Of a DNA stretch of 27,509 nt, positions 1 to 9,798 are shown one piece after another (the first letter of the stretch is position 1; each line of letters starts with the position of its first letter). Under the pieces are notes generated by a model, which saw nothing but the letters and a program-made list of their open reading frames with translations, was not told where the DNA came from and searched no databases. Made by a program: the position numbers and the translations under genes. Source of the DNA: Chara braunii (taxonomy: Eukaryota > Streptophyta > Charophyceae > Charales > Characeae); the NCBI GenBank assembly GCA_003427395.1, contig BFEA01000040.1, positions 1,721,233 through 1,748,741 on the forward strand. Reading direction: 5' to 3'.

Positions 1-80
1 GGGAGGGAGGGAGGGAGGGAGGGAGGGAGGGGAAAAAATCAATCTTTTTGTTTTGTTTTGTTTTGTTTTGTTTTGTTTTG
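1..80. repeat. Simple repeats (GGGA)n then (TTTTG)n
   Basis: About eight tandem GGGA units run from 1 to 31. After a short A-rich spacer, TTTTG pentamers run from about 45 to 80. Both are ordinary microsatellites. The open frames across them have no coding character. Confidence 0.95.
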
Positions 81-551
81 AAAAAAAAGGAGAACAAATC
101 AAGCGGCCGATGCATCAGCAGAGTACAACAGAGGGTAATTTTTTTTGTCGTGCCCCATCCACCACTCAAATTCGCGCCTTTGAAATAGTGCCGCTACCAT
201 TCCATTTTTCCCGAAACCGTATTTTGGCTCCCCGGCGGAAGGGAAGAGCCTGGTAGAGCCTGCCGCCGCTCTCGCGATGGATAGGGGGTTAGGGGGGCAT
301 TCTGTGTTTTCATTTTTCATTTTTTTTCATTTTTTTTTTTGTCATTTCGCCATCGGTTGTTCATTCCTTTGTTAATCTGAATGTCTTTTCTGGAAGGGGG
401 CAAAAACGAAAGGGGGAGAAAAAGTCTCGTGCCTGAAAAAGAACCGGGAAAGAGAAAAAGGAAAAAAACAACGGAAGACTTGTGCGGAGCGTGAGAGAAA
501 CTCTTTTTTTTCCACGAACGGACGAGCCTACCTCAGTTGGCACACCGACGA
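81..551. other. Non-coding stretch, no recognised feature
   Basis: Purine/pyrimidine-skewed sequence with homopolymer T and A runs. The short open frames are low in complexity and resemble no family I know. I see no RNA gene or clear repeat boundary. Confidence 0.5.
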
Positions 552-659
552 ACTGTCTTCACCCGAATAGAACGCCCGGTAATTATCGCCTTATCTGGCC
601 TGAAAGTTGTGCCAAATACAGCTATAGTGACCGGGAGTTCAATTCGGGTGAAGACGGTA
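552..659 (+). mobile_element. Small MITE-like element with ~29-bp terminal inverted repeats
   Basis: The left end (552-580) contains GTCTTCACCCGAATAGAACG. The right end (629-659) reads as its near-perfect reverse complement, containing TTCGGGTGAAGACGG. The arms enclose about 48 bp with no coding capacity. A diverged, reverse-oriented copy with the same terminal inverted repeats and the same internal order lies at 21512-21625, so this is a repeat family and not a chance hairpin. Short related end sequences (GCGTTCTATT followed by GACGGTAG or similar) also occur near 2905-2930 and 13030-13050. It is probably a non-autonomous DNA-transposon derivative. No target-site duplication is obvious and the superfamily is unknown. 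Confidence 0.65.
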
Positions 660-743
660 GTCTCCCGCTGCTAGCCAGTAACCTTACCAGGATATGTTTC
701 TTGGTTCTCTGATCCTTGTATTTTTTTATTTTTATTTTTTTCG

Positions 744-833
744 CAGAAAAACGAGCCCCTGTATATTCTGGGGGGGCGGTGATAAGCAACCGGACTGGTT
801 CCCCCCAGAATATACAGGGGCTCGTTTTTTCTG
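744..833. repeat. Near-perfect inverted repeat, ~32-bp arms
   Basis: The arms at 744-776 and 801-833 (core GAGCCCCTGTATATTCTGGG and its complement) pair almost perfectly. The only difference is 5 A versus 6 T in one homopolymer, and the loop is about 24 bp. A poly(A) run follows directly at 835-850. Arms this similar suggest recent origin or gene conversion. The hairpin could be a foldback element or the source of a long RNA hairpin. Nothing in it codes. Confidence 0.85.
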
Positions 834-834
834 G

Positions 835-912
835 AAAAAAAAAAAAAAAACAGACCTGAGTTCGAACCCAGATGGAACTAGATGAATGGAAATATTAAAT
901 GATTCCGAGCTA
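835..912 (-). other. Possible tRNA-like (pol III box) relic
   Basis: Read on the minus strand, TAGCTCGG (912-905) resembles an A box. GGTTCGAACTC (868-858) is close to the B-box consensus, at about the spacing found in a tRNA, and a T run follows (850-835). The D and anticodon arms do not fold, so this is not a functional tRNA gene. It may be a SINE head or chance. Confidence 0.2.
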
Positions 913-1428
913 CCTGGGGCGATGCCGGTCAGTTCGACGATGATATCTCAAGGCCGTCACCCCTTTTTGAAGGGGCGAAAAAAAAAACAAATAAAAGAAG
1001 AAAAGGAAGAAAACATCTCCAGAAAAGCAAAAAAAAGCAAAGCGGGTGAGGGGGAAGAGGAGGAGGAACCAAGTAGGAAAGGTAGGGGTGATCAAAGAAG
1101 GTTCATGGCTCTCATCTCCGCCGCTCAGTACTGACGAAACGGCCGAGGTCCGGCCAATCAACGCTTTTTTCGATTACCATCTTCCGCCGAGCACAACGCA
1201 CGCTGGTAATGAATGCATACAAGCTATCTTTCCGGTCTAGTACAGTCATGACGAGGGTTTGCTGTGTTCGGCGGAAGCCCTTACGCAGAGGTTTCTCCGA
1301 TTCCCTGAAGAAATAATGTAATGCTAGAGGTCTTTGTACCGCATCACACGCGTCTCTGCCGCTATGGCTCTTGACCAGCAGCAGCTGTCGGACAAAAAAA
1401 CCGCTGATTCGGCTCTGTAAGTGATGAT

Positions 1429-1429
<1 letters not shown>
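913..1429. other. Non-coding stretch, no recognised feature
   Basis: A purine-rich block near 975-1080 is followed by mixed sequence. The overlapping open frames are short, antisense to one another and unlike any known family. Confidence 0.5.
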
Positions 1430-1490
<61 letters not shown>

Positions 1491-1505
1491 CCACTCACAC
1501 ACACA
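1430..1505. repeat. (CT)n microsatellite with short (CA)n tail
   Basis: About 29 CT dinucleotides run to 1488, followed by a short C/A-rich CACACACA tract. Open frames across it are artefacts of the dinucleotide repeat. Confidence 0.97.
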
Positions 1506-2972
1506 CATCCACCAAGCGCCCGCCCCGCGTGCACGGAGCGTACACGCAGAAAAAAAAAAGAACAGAAAATCTAATCGACAGCTGTTATCACCATCGAATG
1601 GTCCGAGGGGGATAAGGTGTGCCTATTTCCCGTAATTGTTTCGTTTGTTTGTGTCCGAGAAACTACTATACCGAACCATCACCGTTCTATCCATCTTTGC
1701 CGAGATCGTGTTTTCCGTTAGTGATCCGCAAACTGCGCGTCTGAAACTCATCAGTTCTTACATCAGATTCTCAAGGCCGGCGCCCTCTTCCAAAAGAAGG
1801 AAAGAAAGCAACCCCGAGATTGAGGTACACGGATGTTGTTGAAGGAATGCTCGGTCGAGTAGCAGCAGCACTTGCTTGCTGGAAAGTCCTGCTGTGGGTC
1901 CATCAGCACATAACTACACAAGATCGTGCTCATCGATTGATACTCTGTCCGCTGTGTGTATCGACGCGTAGAAGCAGATGTGGTTTCCCTCTAGGCAGGG
2001 GGACGAGCCACCCACAACAACCGTTGATGTTGGCCGCGCCTCTGCTTTGGACACTTGGCATACTCACAATCGGCTGATCTTTATGTATTTATCTTCTTCC
2101 TTTTTCTCCTTTTGCCTGCATGCACATATGATGAATCCCAACTAGCGAGATGCAAAAAGCGACCTTGAATAAACTTGCCTGGACAAAAAAAAAAAACAAA
2201 AAAAAAAACGGGCAGATCTGGTAAAGGGGGGAGGGATGCACACCTACCGTCGATCCTCGTGCGGACAATCTGATACAGTAGTGGCTCGATGTCCTCACGT
2301 TGTGTAGGAAGCAAAGATTGCCATCTCCAAGCTTGACCCATGTCAGAGTCGCACGAAGTTGTGTGCGTGAGTGCTTGCATGCATGTGACCACCTTTTGCG
2401 GCGAAGTACATGAGGGAAAAGCAAAGGTATTTCAGGTGAAGTACATGATGGAAAAGCGGCATCGGCGTCTGGAGTGCGAGGGAAAGCCGGCATCTGACGG
2501 CATAATCACACGAGGACTTCCCAGCACGTATCTGACTGCTTTTACGCGGCCCCGACGCACCTGGCCGCAATGTCGTCCAAGGTAAGTTGCCAAAAGTGCA
2601 AATGTGAGCATAGGGGAATTGTGGTGATTCTAGCGAATGGTCGCGCAAACATAGGGGGGCTTGGCAAACTACTCCCTTACAAAAGTCCGCAAGATAGAGC
2701 TACTATTATGAATAGCGAAGGATGTATTCTGCCAGCTAATGTGTGAAGATTCAATTCGATTGCCATTCTTTTGCATGAAGATGCACTAGTCACTTGTCCC
2801 GGTCCGTGCATAGATAGCGTACCAAGGCCCGTAATAATGAACAATCGCAAGATCCGCACACACAAGAACGAGGATAAAAAATAGCAATCTTTATAACGAT
2901 CGTGCGTTCTATTCGGAGGAAGACGGTAGTGGGTGCCGCCATCACGCTCTCATAAGCTCGAAGGAGAGCGAC
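1506..2972. other. Mostly non-coding, unrecognised; one AATAAA-poly(A) end
   Basis: No protein family is recognisable in any frame. AATAAA at 2168-2173 is followed about 10 bases later by an A-rich tract (2184-2208), which resembles the 3' end of a retrocopied transcript, but no flanking direct repeat was found. A splice-donor-like AAGGTAAGT lies at about 2578-2586 without a convincing exon. GCGTTCTATTCGG at about 2905 echoes the end of the element at 552-659. Confidence 0.4.
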
Positions 2973-3060
2973 GGCTCCCGCGCCCTGCCACTGTGCCACG
3001 AGCCCGAACGTGCTAGGCCTGACCCCGAGCCTCCCCAGGCACAGTGACTAGCAGGGAGCC
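2973..3060. repeat. Imperfect inverted repeat
   Basis: The arms 2973-2997 and 3038-3060 share GGCTCCC, CCTGC and CACTGTGCC in complementary order, with one small indel, around a loop of about 40 bp. They would fold into a long hairpin. No coding content and no second copy were noticed. Confidence 0.6.
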
Positions 3061-3106
3061 ATGGATATAGTTGTTGCGGATATAGACTTTCTATGTGGTA
3101 ACCGAC

Positions 3107-3122
3107 GGGGGCCAAGTCCCAC
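3107..3122. repeat. 16-bp match to the terminus of the 19079-19246 element
   Basis: GGGGGCCAAGTCCCAC is identical to the left end of the foldback element at 19079 and to the complement of its right end. No matching right end is visible nearby, so this could be a terminal remnant or a different element sharing the end sequence. Confidence 0.4.
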
Positions 3123-3180
3123 ATACACTGTGTAGTTGAACTAGCCCAACCAATTGAATTACCTGTCAAATCTGGACAGG

Positions 3181-3204
3181 ACGGCCTTCAGGCCGTTTTT
3201 TTTT
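3181..3204 (+). terminator. Terminator-like GC hairpin followed by T run
   Basis: ACGGCC-TTCA-GGCCGT forms a perfect 6-bp stem with a 4-base loop and runs straight into about nine T residues. This is the shape of a bacterial intrinsic terminator. In nuclear DNA it more likely reflects chance, a pol III stop or a DNA piece of organellar or bacterial origin. No transcription unit ending here is recognisable. Confidence 0.25.
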
Positions 3205-3248
3205 ATTGTCAGTATAGTATTACGGGGAACCCCGTAGCAGCCACACCC

Positions 3249-4376
3249 GTGCTCAAGCCTCCAACGAGGGAACATGCGGGAGCTGCACCCACCAGCAGGT
3301 GCGATACCTGCTACAGCAGGTGGGCAATACCGGCCAGGGGTCAGCCCTTAGCATCAGGACCGAGCTTCTTCGATGGGCCAGTCACTGTGCCTCCCCTCCC
3401 GTCCCCTCCCCCTATGAACATCAGCAGTCTTGTGACGCCCAAACCTCACGCCCAGCGCGACTTCCTGTTTCGGAGTGTTAGGGGGCCCGGAAGTGCAAAG
3501 AGGGGTGTGCCAAGGATTTTAGGAAAGTGGGGGTGGAGTCCCAGGTCGGAACTGAGATCTCCTGTGGCAAGCTCGGGGACAGTTGTGCAAGGTGGTGAGC
3601 GCAACGCGTTTCGGGCATTCCAGCTTTCGGGGATGGGATTATCGTCTGCGGTGGTTGCGTCGCCGCAGTCGGTCCCGTATATGGTGGACCGGCGGGACGC
3701 TATGGCTATCTCGCTGTCTAAACAGTTGTCGGCGCCGTTCGTAACAAGCTTCGGAATCCGACGAGACTGGCCTCAGGTGGGGACTGGGCATTCGCTGCTC
3801 AGCTTCAGTTCGGGTTCGTCGGATGAATCCCGAGGCCCAATACGTCTGGTATTGCCGGCACTCTTCACACGATGTGCGGGGCCAGTACCGAGCTATGGAA
3901 TTCCACAGTACTACTGTGAGCTGGTGATGTGGAAGGAGGAGATGGAAGGGAGGGAAACTGGTATTAATAACAACGAAGCCCGGAGATATGTAATATTGAG
4001 TGTTGTTAGTATTCGGATAGTCCGGGCCCCTAGGATCGCTAGTTATGGCCCAGTGAAAGTCCCCCGCGCACAGTCGGTCATTCTTCGTCAGACAGGGGAA
4101 TTCCGGGTTTCTCAAGTTTCCCCGCCGTCTGAGATGTTCACCATCCCAGTATTCACGATACTCTGGGTCCCTCAGGCTCTCATGATTGGTGATCCAAAAG
4201 GGGGGTTTTACAGCCATATCCGACTAGTGCACTCGGTCTCCCTCATCTCTTACAATGAGTCCGGATCGAGGCCAACTCATGCAGACGCGCGCGTACACTG
4301 CGACTCGGTTTTCTCGAGGTCGTGGTCGTACGCGAGCGTACACATGAGCGAAAGTGGATCAGACTTGGGTTTCTAG
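3249..4376 (+). other. Long unrecognised open frame, doubtful as a gene
   Basis: A 375-codon frame is open from a GTG. The first in-frame ATG is at 3414, which would give about 320 residues. I recognise no domain, no signal peptide and no membrane segment. The predicted protein is Ser/Pro/Arg-rich in a way typical of GC-rich non-coding DNA. The opposite strand is also open for 192 codons (4217-3639), which favours stop-codon scarcity over selection. Part of the frame (3431-3566) is a dispersed repeat with a diverged copy at 6936-7085, where the frame is not preserved. It could be the remnant of an unknown mobile element. Low confidence. Confidence 0.15.
3431..3566 (+). repeat. Dispersed repeat, copy 1
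   Basis: Shares TGTGACGC, CCTCACGCCC, TCGGAGTGTTA and GTGTGCCAAGGATTTT, in the same order and spacing, with 6936-7085. The copies differ by many substitutions and a small insertion. Probably an old mobile-element family of unknown type. Confidence 0.6.
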
Positions 4377-4883
4377 TGTCGGTGTATCGATGGTGTCCTT
4401 CCTGCATGCAACTATCCTACCCATGCTATTTCAGGTGAGATCCAGTCATGACATTCACATCCATGCCATTCACATTCATGTCATTCATGTGAGGAAGGGA
4501 AAGGAAAGGGGGAGGGGGGAGGGGGGGGGGAATGCCCTGGCATCAGGGGCCAACACATCACAGCATTCTCGATGATCTGATGACGATCAAAGACTAATGT
4601 TTAAACCCAAACATCCGCAGCGAGTATTTTCGATCAGGCCCGGGATTACTGCACGACGCCGATGGATACTAGAAAGTGACGAAATTTAAATTAAGCAGAC
4701 ATCACAGAACAAGATTAAAAATCCGAAAAGATCACTCGAAAAAGGGTTCGTATCTATTCCATGCATACACACGAGGCAAAAGTTTTACAAGGAAAGTCTG
4801 AGAGGGCCGCAACAAGATTGGCCAAAGTAGAAATCAAAATTATACAGAGAATTGGAGGAAGAAACCTCATCCCACACATCGTT

Positions 4884-4884
<1 letters not shown>
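4377..4884. other. Non-coding, no recognised feature
   Basis: Contains a short imperfect tandem of CATTCACAT-like units (about 4450-4490) and a G-rich run (about 4500-4530). No gene or RNA was recognised. Confidence 0.5.

Positions 4885-4970
<86 letters not shown>
4885..4970. repeat. (CT)n microsatellite
   Basis: About 43 uninterrupted CT units. Confidence 0.98.
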
Positions 4971-4972
<2 letters not shown>

Positions 4973-6100
4973 ACTCCCCGGTGCGGGCAGTCCGTCGCCG
5001 CGCATCAACACAGAGTTGTCACCCCACTAGGTTCGAGCATGCAAGTCAGGCTCGCCCATGCGCCACAGTCCGTCGCGGCCCGCACGTCAACCCCGCATAC
5101 CCGACACCAGCTCGTCGGATCGCCCAACTCTCCCGTCGACTCACCTCCCAAGCTGACTCGTTAGCCGATGCTCACTGATCGCACGAACTCCCAAGTTCAT
5201 AGAGAGCAAACTAATCGCGCTTGCAGAATTTATAGCAAGCATGCTTGCGCGAGAGATACGGTATTAAGCCTAAGTGAGAGGGAGGAAAAAGGAGGAAGTG
5301 CCTATGTTCTGCATGGCCAGGCTGCGGCGTGGGGGATGTACCCACTCTCCACGCATCGATCTGAGCATGCAACGTCTTGGCCAATCAAATCATAGGAAGG
5401 TGTATGCATAGCAAGAAGAAAGGGGGCGGGAAGAAGGCGAGAGAATCAAGAAGAGAGATACAGTTACAATTGTGCCCGCCAAAAGTTACGGTTACACGCA
5501 AGATTAAGGGCGCCACTCAGTCGAAACTTTGCTCCCGTCGCAGGAAGGCGCGTGCAAGCAAGAAGAGTCGCGCGGCAAAAATTTCAACGTTTCTAAATTC
5601 CTACTATAAATCCAAATTGCAAAAAAATAAAATTTCGAAGAACGAAAATTCGAAAAACAGTTCCGAGAGCCCGTGGGGGCTCTACATCAGTTGAATATTC
5701 AAAAAGAAACGATAATCCCGCGCGATAATCGCGCCAAAAATTCCCCAGTGCTCACGACAGAACATGAAAGAAGCTATGGCAACCGTTATTCATCGCGCAT
5801 GTTAAGGCGCGGACGCTCAATCGTCGGCGCGGGACTTTCCCTGACACGGGCCCGACAGATTTCGACAGGAAACAAAAAGGAGACGAAAAAGAAACGAGGG
5901 CTTCTATGCAACTTGTTCGGCCGACCCGTCCCTACGCATTTCACCCGATCATCCCGGCCCGTTCCCCCAAAGCAGCTTCGCGCAGAAAGTCACGCGGTTC
6001 CAGAAGACAGCTCGTTACAGTCTCTGCTCAATGCCCCCCAGGGGGACGAACGACATATCTCTAGGTGGCGGCCGCCAAGCTTGCCCAGGAAGGTACATGA
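4971..6100. other. Non-coding, no recognised feature
   Basis: The open frames here (for example 5673-6116) have no recognisable domain and a basic, low-complexity composition. Parts of 5395-5640 loosely resemble 9360-9430 (both contain CAGTTACA and TTTCTAAATTCC-like strings). I could not establish a repeat boundary. Confidence 0.4.
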
Positions 6101-6170
6101 GGCCAATGGGGATTGAACCCAAGACCTCCTGAACGCCACTTGCGTGCCTTACCAACTGAGCTACGCCGCT
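6101..6170 (-). other. tRNA-derived sequence, probable SINE head or tRNA pseudogene
   Basis: On the minus strand, TAGCTCAGTTGGT (6163-6151) is a good A box and GGTTCAATCC (6119-6110) a good B box. The distance between them fits a tRNA, with 23 nt between the D-arm and T-arm segments. The T stem keeps four pairs around a TTCAATC loop. The acceptor ends (AGCGGCG against the sequence after the T arm) and the anticodon stem do not pair, so it cannot fold as a working tRNA. SINE heads derived from tRNAs look like this, but a decayed tRNA gene is also possible. No poly(A) tail or target duplication was located. Confidence 0.5.
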
Positions 6171-6287
6171 GGATTAGTTGAACTAGTTCAATTGTGTGAC
6201 ACGGTTTTAGGGATTCAAGAATGATTTACCCCATTTTAGTATACTTTTTTTTCTGAAAACTTATCTGGCACCCCTGTATTTTCAAAT

Positions 6288-6412
6288 ATTTTGTGTCGTG
6301 CCCCTCCGAAGGCCAACTTACCCTATCGTGCCGCTGACCTACTTTCCCTGCCGTGCCCCAAATCTTTCTGACAGGCCTCTGTCGGTCGGGGGCACAACCT
6401 TTCGGGGTGCCC
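6288..6412 (+). repeat. Dispersed repeat related to 10087-10330
   Basis: The motif GGCCAACTTACC at about 6311 matches, in reverse complement, GGTAAGTCGGCC near 10299. In direct orientation CAGGCCTCTGTCGGTCGGGG resembles CAGGCCCCTGTCAGTGAGGG at 10086. The resemblance is partial and the arrangement mixed, so these are diverged and rearranged family members at best. Confidence 0.35.
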
Positions 6413-6488
6413 TTTCTGGATTGCCCCAACCTTTCAGGATGCCCTCTCTGGACTGGCACAACCTTTCGGGATGCCCTCTCTGGACTGG
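6390..6488. repeat. 33-bp tandem repeat, three copies
   Basis: Units beginning near 6390, 6423 and 6456 share CAACCTTTCGGGATGCCCTC, CTGGA and neighbouring bases. The period is a multiple of three, which leaves long open frames on both strands. This explains the frames without needing a gene. Confidence 0.8.
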
Positions 6489-6605
6489 CTGCCCCATTTC
6501 CATTGGGCCCTGTGCCATTTGCCCGCATGAGGGGCAACCATCTTTCTGTAATGCCCCCGCAGCAGCAAAGGACCACAAACTTGAATTTCTTATTGACGCG
6601 CCGTT

Positions 6606-6736
6606 ACATTGTTGTTGATGCGCCGTTGCAGAGAAAGTTGTTGCATAGTTTTTTTTGTTCACACCCTTTTCGCTACATTGTTGTCGATGCGCCGTTGCAG
6701 AGAAAGCTGCTGCATAGGTTTTTTTGTTCACACCCT
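6606..6736. repeat. 69-bp tandem duplication
   Basis: Two units start at 6606 and 6675. They share GATGCGCCGTTGCAGAGAAA and TTTTTTTGTTCACACCCT in order and differ at only a few positions. Confidence 0.9.
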
Positions 6737-6935
6737 GATAGCCTCTTCGTGGTATCACGTGACTTCCCCTGTGGGCTCAAACAGTGATGTCATTCCATTG
6801 GGGGAGCACAAGAACATTGTCAAGGGACACCGGGCCCGGCTCACGGCTTATAAAAAGTAAGCTAATGTAAAAAGATAACCTTTTGTTAGGGAAAATTTTT
6901 CAAAATGCCCCTCCGACTCCCATTTGTTTGCGGTA

Positions 6936-7085
6936 TGTGACGCGCAACCTCACGCCCTGTGCTGTCTTTCGTTCGGAGTGTTATAATTGCGGAAAGAGGA
7001 CCCTGAAAGAACAACAAGATGGGGTGTGCCAAGGATTTTTGGAAAATTGAGTGCGGGGACACAGACAAAACTGAAATCCCCCGTG
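6936..7085 (+). repeat. Dispersed repeat, copy 2
   Basis: Diverged copy of 3431-3566 in the same orientation. GGGGTGTGCCAAGGATTTTT (7022-7041) is the best-preserved block. Confidence 0.6.
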
Positions 7086-7172
7086 TTGGTCCGACGTAGT
7101 AAGAAAGGAGGTTCGTCACCGCGCGGGTTTTGGGGGGGGGGAGAGGAAGGCGCGCGCGGGATTCACGACGAG

Positions 7173-7209
7173 GGGAAGTTCAATCCAAAAAAGTATCATT
7201 GAACTTCCC
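7173..7209. repeat. Perfect 12-bp inverted repeat
   Basis: GGGAAGTTCAAT (7173-7184) and its exact complement (7198-7209) flank a 13-bp loop. Small hairpin of unknown role, 88 bp downstream of the dispersed repeat. Confidence 0.75.
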
Positions 7210-8719
7210 ATCGGGCCGTTGCTCTTCGTTTCGCGTGAAAGGGGGCGGGGACGTACTTGGTATCCCGTTTCCGGATCAAGTCCCGAACGCTCATCACATA
7301 ACTTTGAATCCGACATGGAAGGTTTCAGCCGTGTGGCTCTTTCCTTATGTTAGTCCTCACCTCGTACTCGGTAGTGAAAACCCTTTGATTGGTAATGCTC
7401 GACGCGGCGACAATCGCTGCACAGAGTGTTAGGCCAATGGGGCGCCACTGCCGACCACGGAATGACGATTAATTCGTTGAATGACAACAACATCAAATAA
7501 GGCGGAAAATGCGTATCTACAATGACAAAACCAGCACCAACAAACCCTGAGCACCGAGTTTCAGGAGGGAAATAGTATTGCCCACCGATCTTAGCGACGA
7601 CTTCTCGTACGTCTCACTCGCATACACGTGTCCTTTCGTCGTTGTACGGAAAGGGGCGTGGCGGGGACATGGGAGGCCGGCGCCCAGTCGGGTTGAGGCC
7701 GTCAGTCCACATGGCAACCCAATCAGACAAAGGTCATTCATCATTAATCCAACAACCTCAATAACTTTTAAACACTATCCACGTCGGTCACACGAATCAA
7801 AGTGAGAAGGATGAAATCATGACTCCTCCATTTTCCCCAAATATAATTCAGAGAGAGAGAAAATCACCACAATCTCGCCGGAGGCGCTCATAACGAGACC
7901 GAAGGAATAAAACTTACACGTAGCGAGACGCGGCAACCGATCCACGGATGCAGGTCGCGCGTGGTTTTAGCCCGCCTCTCGGATTTTTTTGATCGAGGTT
8001 AAGCTGCAGATGACGTGCCGCATAAGGCAGACGGCATGCACAGGGGATTCCGGGTTAAAGATCCCGGGGTACTCTTTTGTAGTCACATTCCCGACAGATC
8101 TAAACACTCTTGCATTCTCGAACAAAATCCCAACGACATTGCCCCTGCTAACGACTCAACCATGTTCATGCCTTCCATTTATAGCAATCCTTCGGCCTAA
8201 TCAAAGACCAGTCCATCAAATAATGGCTTCATCATCCGAATACTCTCATCTATACTCGCGGTCACTCACCGCGGAAGGTGTGTAAATGACAGCCATGCAT
8301 TATTCAGTTCTCCGTGTCCTCTGCACCCCTGCCCCGTCATCCCAGGACTAATCAAGCGCAAGCCAGTCAGACAATCATTTCATTTTTCGGGAGATCGACA
8401 AACATACATAGTCATGCATGCCATGCCATAAAATAGGTGGGGAGAAGAGATGCAAGACGGAGGAGAGTGATAAGATAGAGGAAGATTACACAAAAAGTCT
8501 AAAGATGAAAAGAATTTTCGGCTTAACTGCCGTCGAACTGCACTCACACCGGAGAATAGATTCGAGACAAGGAGGCGCATTCGCCGTGAAGTTCCACTAT
8601 GGCCCTGGGCCATTCATCCACCCAACTCTGATCACTACCCTCATACACGCACCGACGATCCCGACCGTCGCGTGCCACCTTCCACCACTGCGATCGTCAC
8701 CCCGCCGACTTAGTTTCTA
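7210..8719. other. Non-coding, no recognised feature
   Basis: About 1.5 kb with only short open frames. No family, RNA gene or repeat boundary was recognised. Confidence 0.5.
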
Positions 8720-8759
8720 CACGGGCTTGCCCTGATCCTGCACGGGCTTGCCCTGATCC
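8720..8759. repeat. 21-bp tandem duplication
   Basis: CACGGGCTTGCCCTGATCC occurs at about 8720 and again at 8741. Confidence 0.9.
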
Positions 8760-9798
8760 CACGGTCGTCGAGGCGATCAGGCGCACCGCCAGCCAGTCTA
8801 CGGTCAGCCCGTCGGGACTTTTTGACTCGCACTACACACAAGCACCATCTAGCCACTGCTTCCCGAAAGCGGGCTGACGAGTTGAGAGAGAGATTTGCGG
8901 ACGTGCTTGCGAAATTTATAGTTGCGAGAAGGGAGATAGATGTAGGGGAGGATGAAGAATGAGGCAGAGAAGGGCGAGGGAAGACTTGAGGGTAATCGCC
9001 CATCGAAAGTCATGTTGATTCTGCACAGTCCGATTTTAGCCAGTCAGAATCATCGCGTAGTAGAAATTTGCTCTTACACGACGCTTCTCCTTGGCTAGAC
9101 GGGGTAAAGAGAGGATCGACCGGGTTCTGGAGCGTAGGACTTAGAGTGGGAAGAAGAAAGGTGCGAAAGATGGCGCGAAACGGGTCCAAGATGCAGATGA
9201 TAAAAAAAGAGAAAAAAAAGGTGCGCGCAGGGAAGGAGAGAGAAAAACAGTTACAGGGAGAGAGAAAGAGAGCGAGAGCATGGGCGCGCGAAAGAGGGCG
9301 TCGAGAGGAGCGCGAGAAGGAAGGAGGAGGGAGCTTGCATGCATGGCGCCGAACACACAATGTGAAAAAGAGGCACCGAAACAGTTACAGTATTTCTAAA
9401 TCCTATGCTAATTCAAAAATTGAAATCACCATATTCGTGCGCAAAGTAGGCGCGGGAAAAGAAAGAGAGTCCTACGTCTATCCATATTCCCACAAAATTC
9501 CCAGAGTTTTCCACGTCGGGGCCGAGAACATCCATGCGTAAAAAAGGACACGTCGGGTTCCGTTCATTCTGGAATTCCTAACCGTCGACCCAAATTCCAA
9601 GCGCGCTAGCTAAGGCGCGCAAAATTCCCCATGCATTTCCCAATTTATAAAACGGAATTTCAAGAATCAATGGAACTGGCAAAAATGTGGGTCTCAGCAA
9701 GGCACCTTTAATCGAAAAACAAAGAGGGGTTTTGTGGGGCCGAGCAAGACACATCTTGATTCGAAGAAGGAAAAGGAGAGGGGAGGGGTCCGAAGCAG
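8760..9798. other. Non-coding, no recognised feature
   Basis: The region 9170-9350 is strongly purine-biased and gives a long Arg/Glu/Lys-rich frame (9068-9541) that looks like a composition artefact. No domain was recognised. Confidence 0.45.

Noticed and set aside
1740-1765. CTCATCAG-type string near 1748 as a minus-strand hammerhead
   Set aside because: The minus strand gives CUGAUGAGUUUC but no stem II and no GAAAC core strand.
4578-4600. CTGATGA near 4577 as another hammerhead
   Set aside because: There is no GAAA strand at the right distance and no stem II partner. Only the 7-mer matches.
6339-6758. Frames with repeated 11-residue and 23-residue peptides
   Set aside because: The 33-bp and 69-bp tandem periods are multiples of three, so peptide repetition follows from DNA repetition without coding selection.
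9068-9541. 157-codon frame rich in Arg, Glu and Lys
   Set aside because: It follows a purine-rich tract. Composition alone gives the charged peptide, and no domain or repeat conservation supports it.
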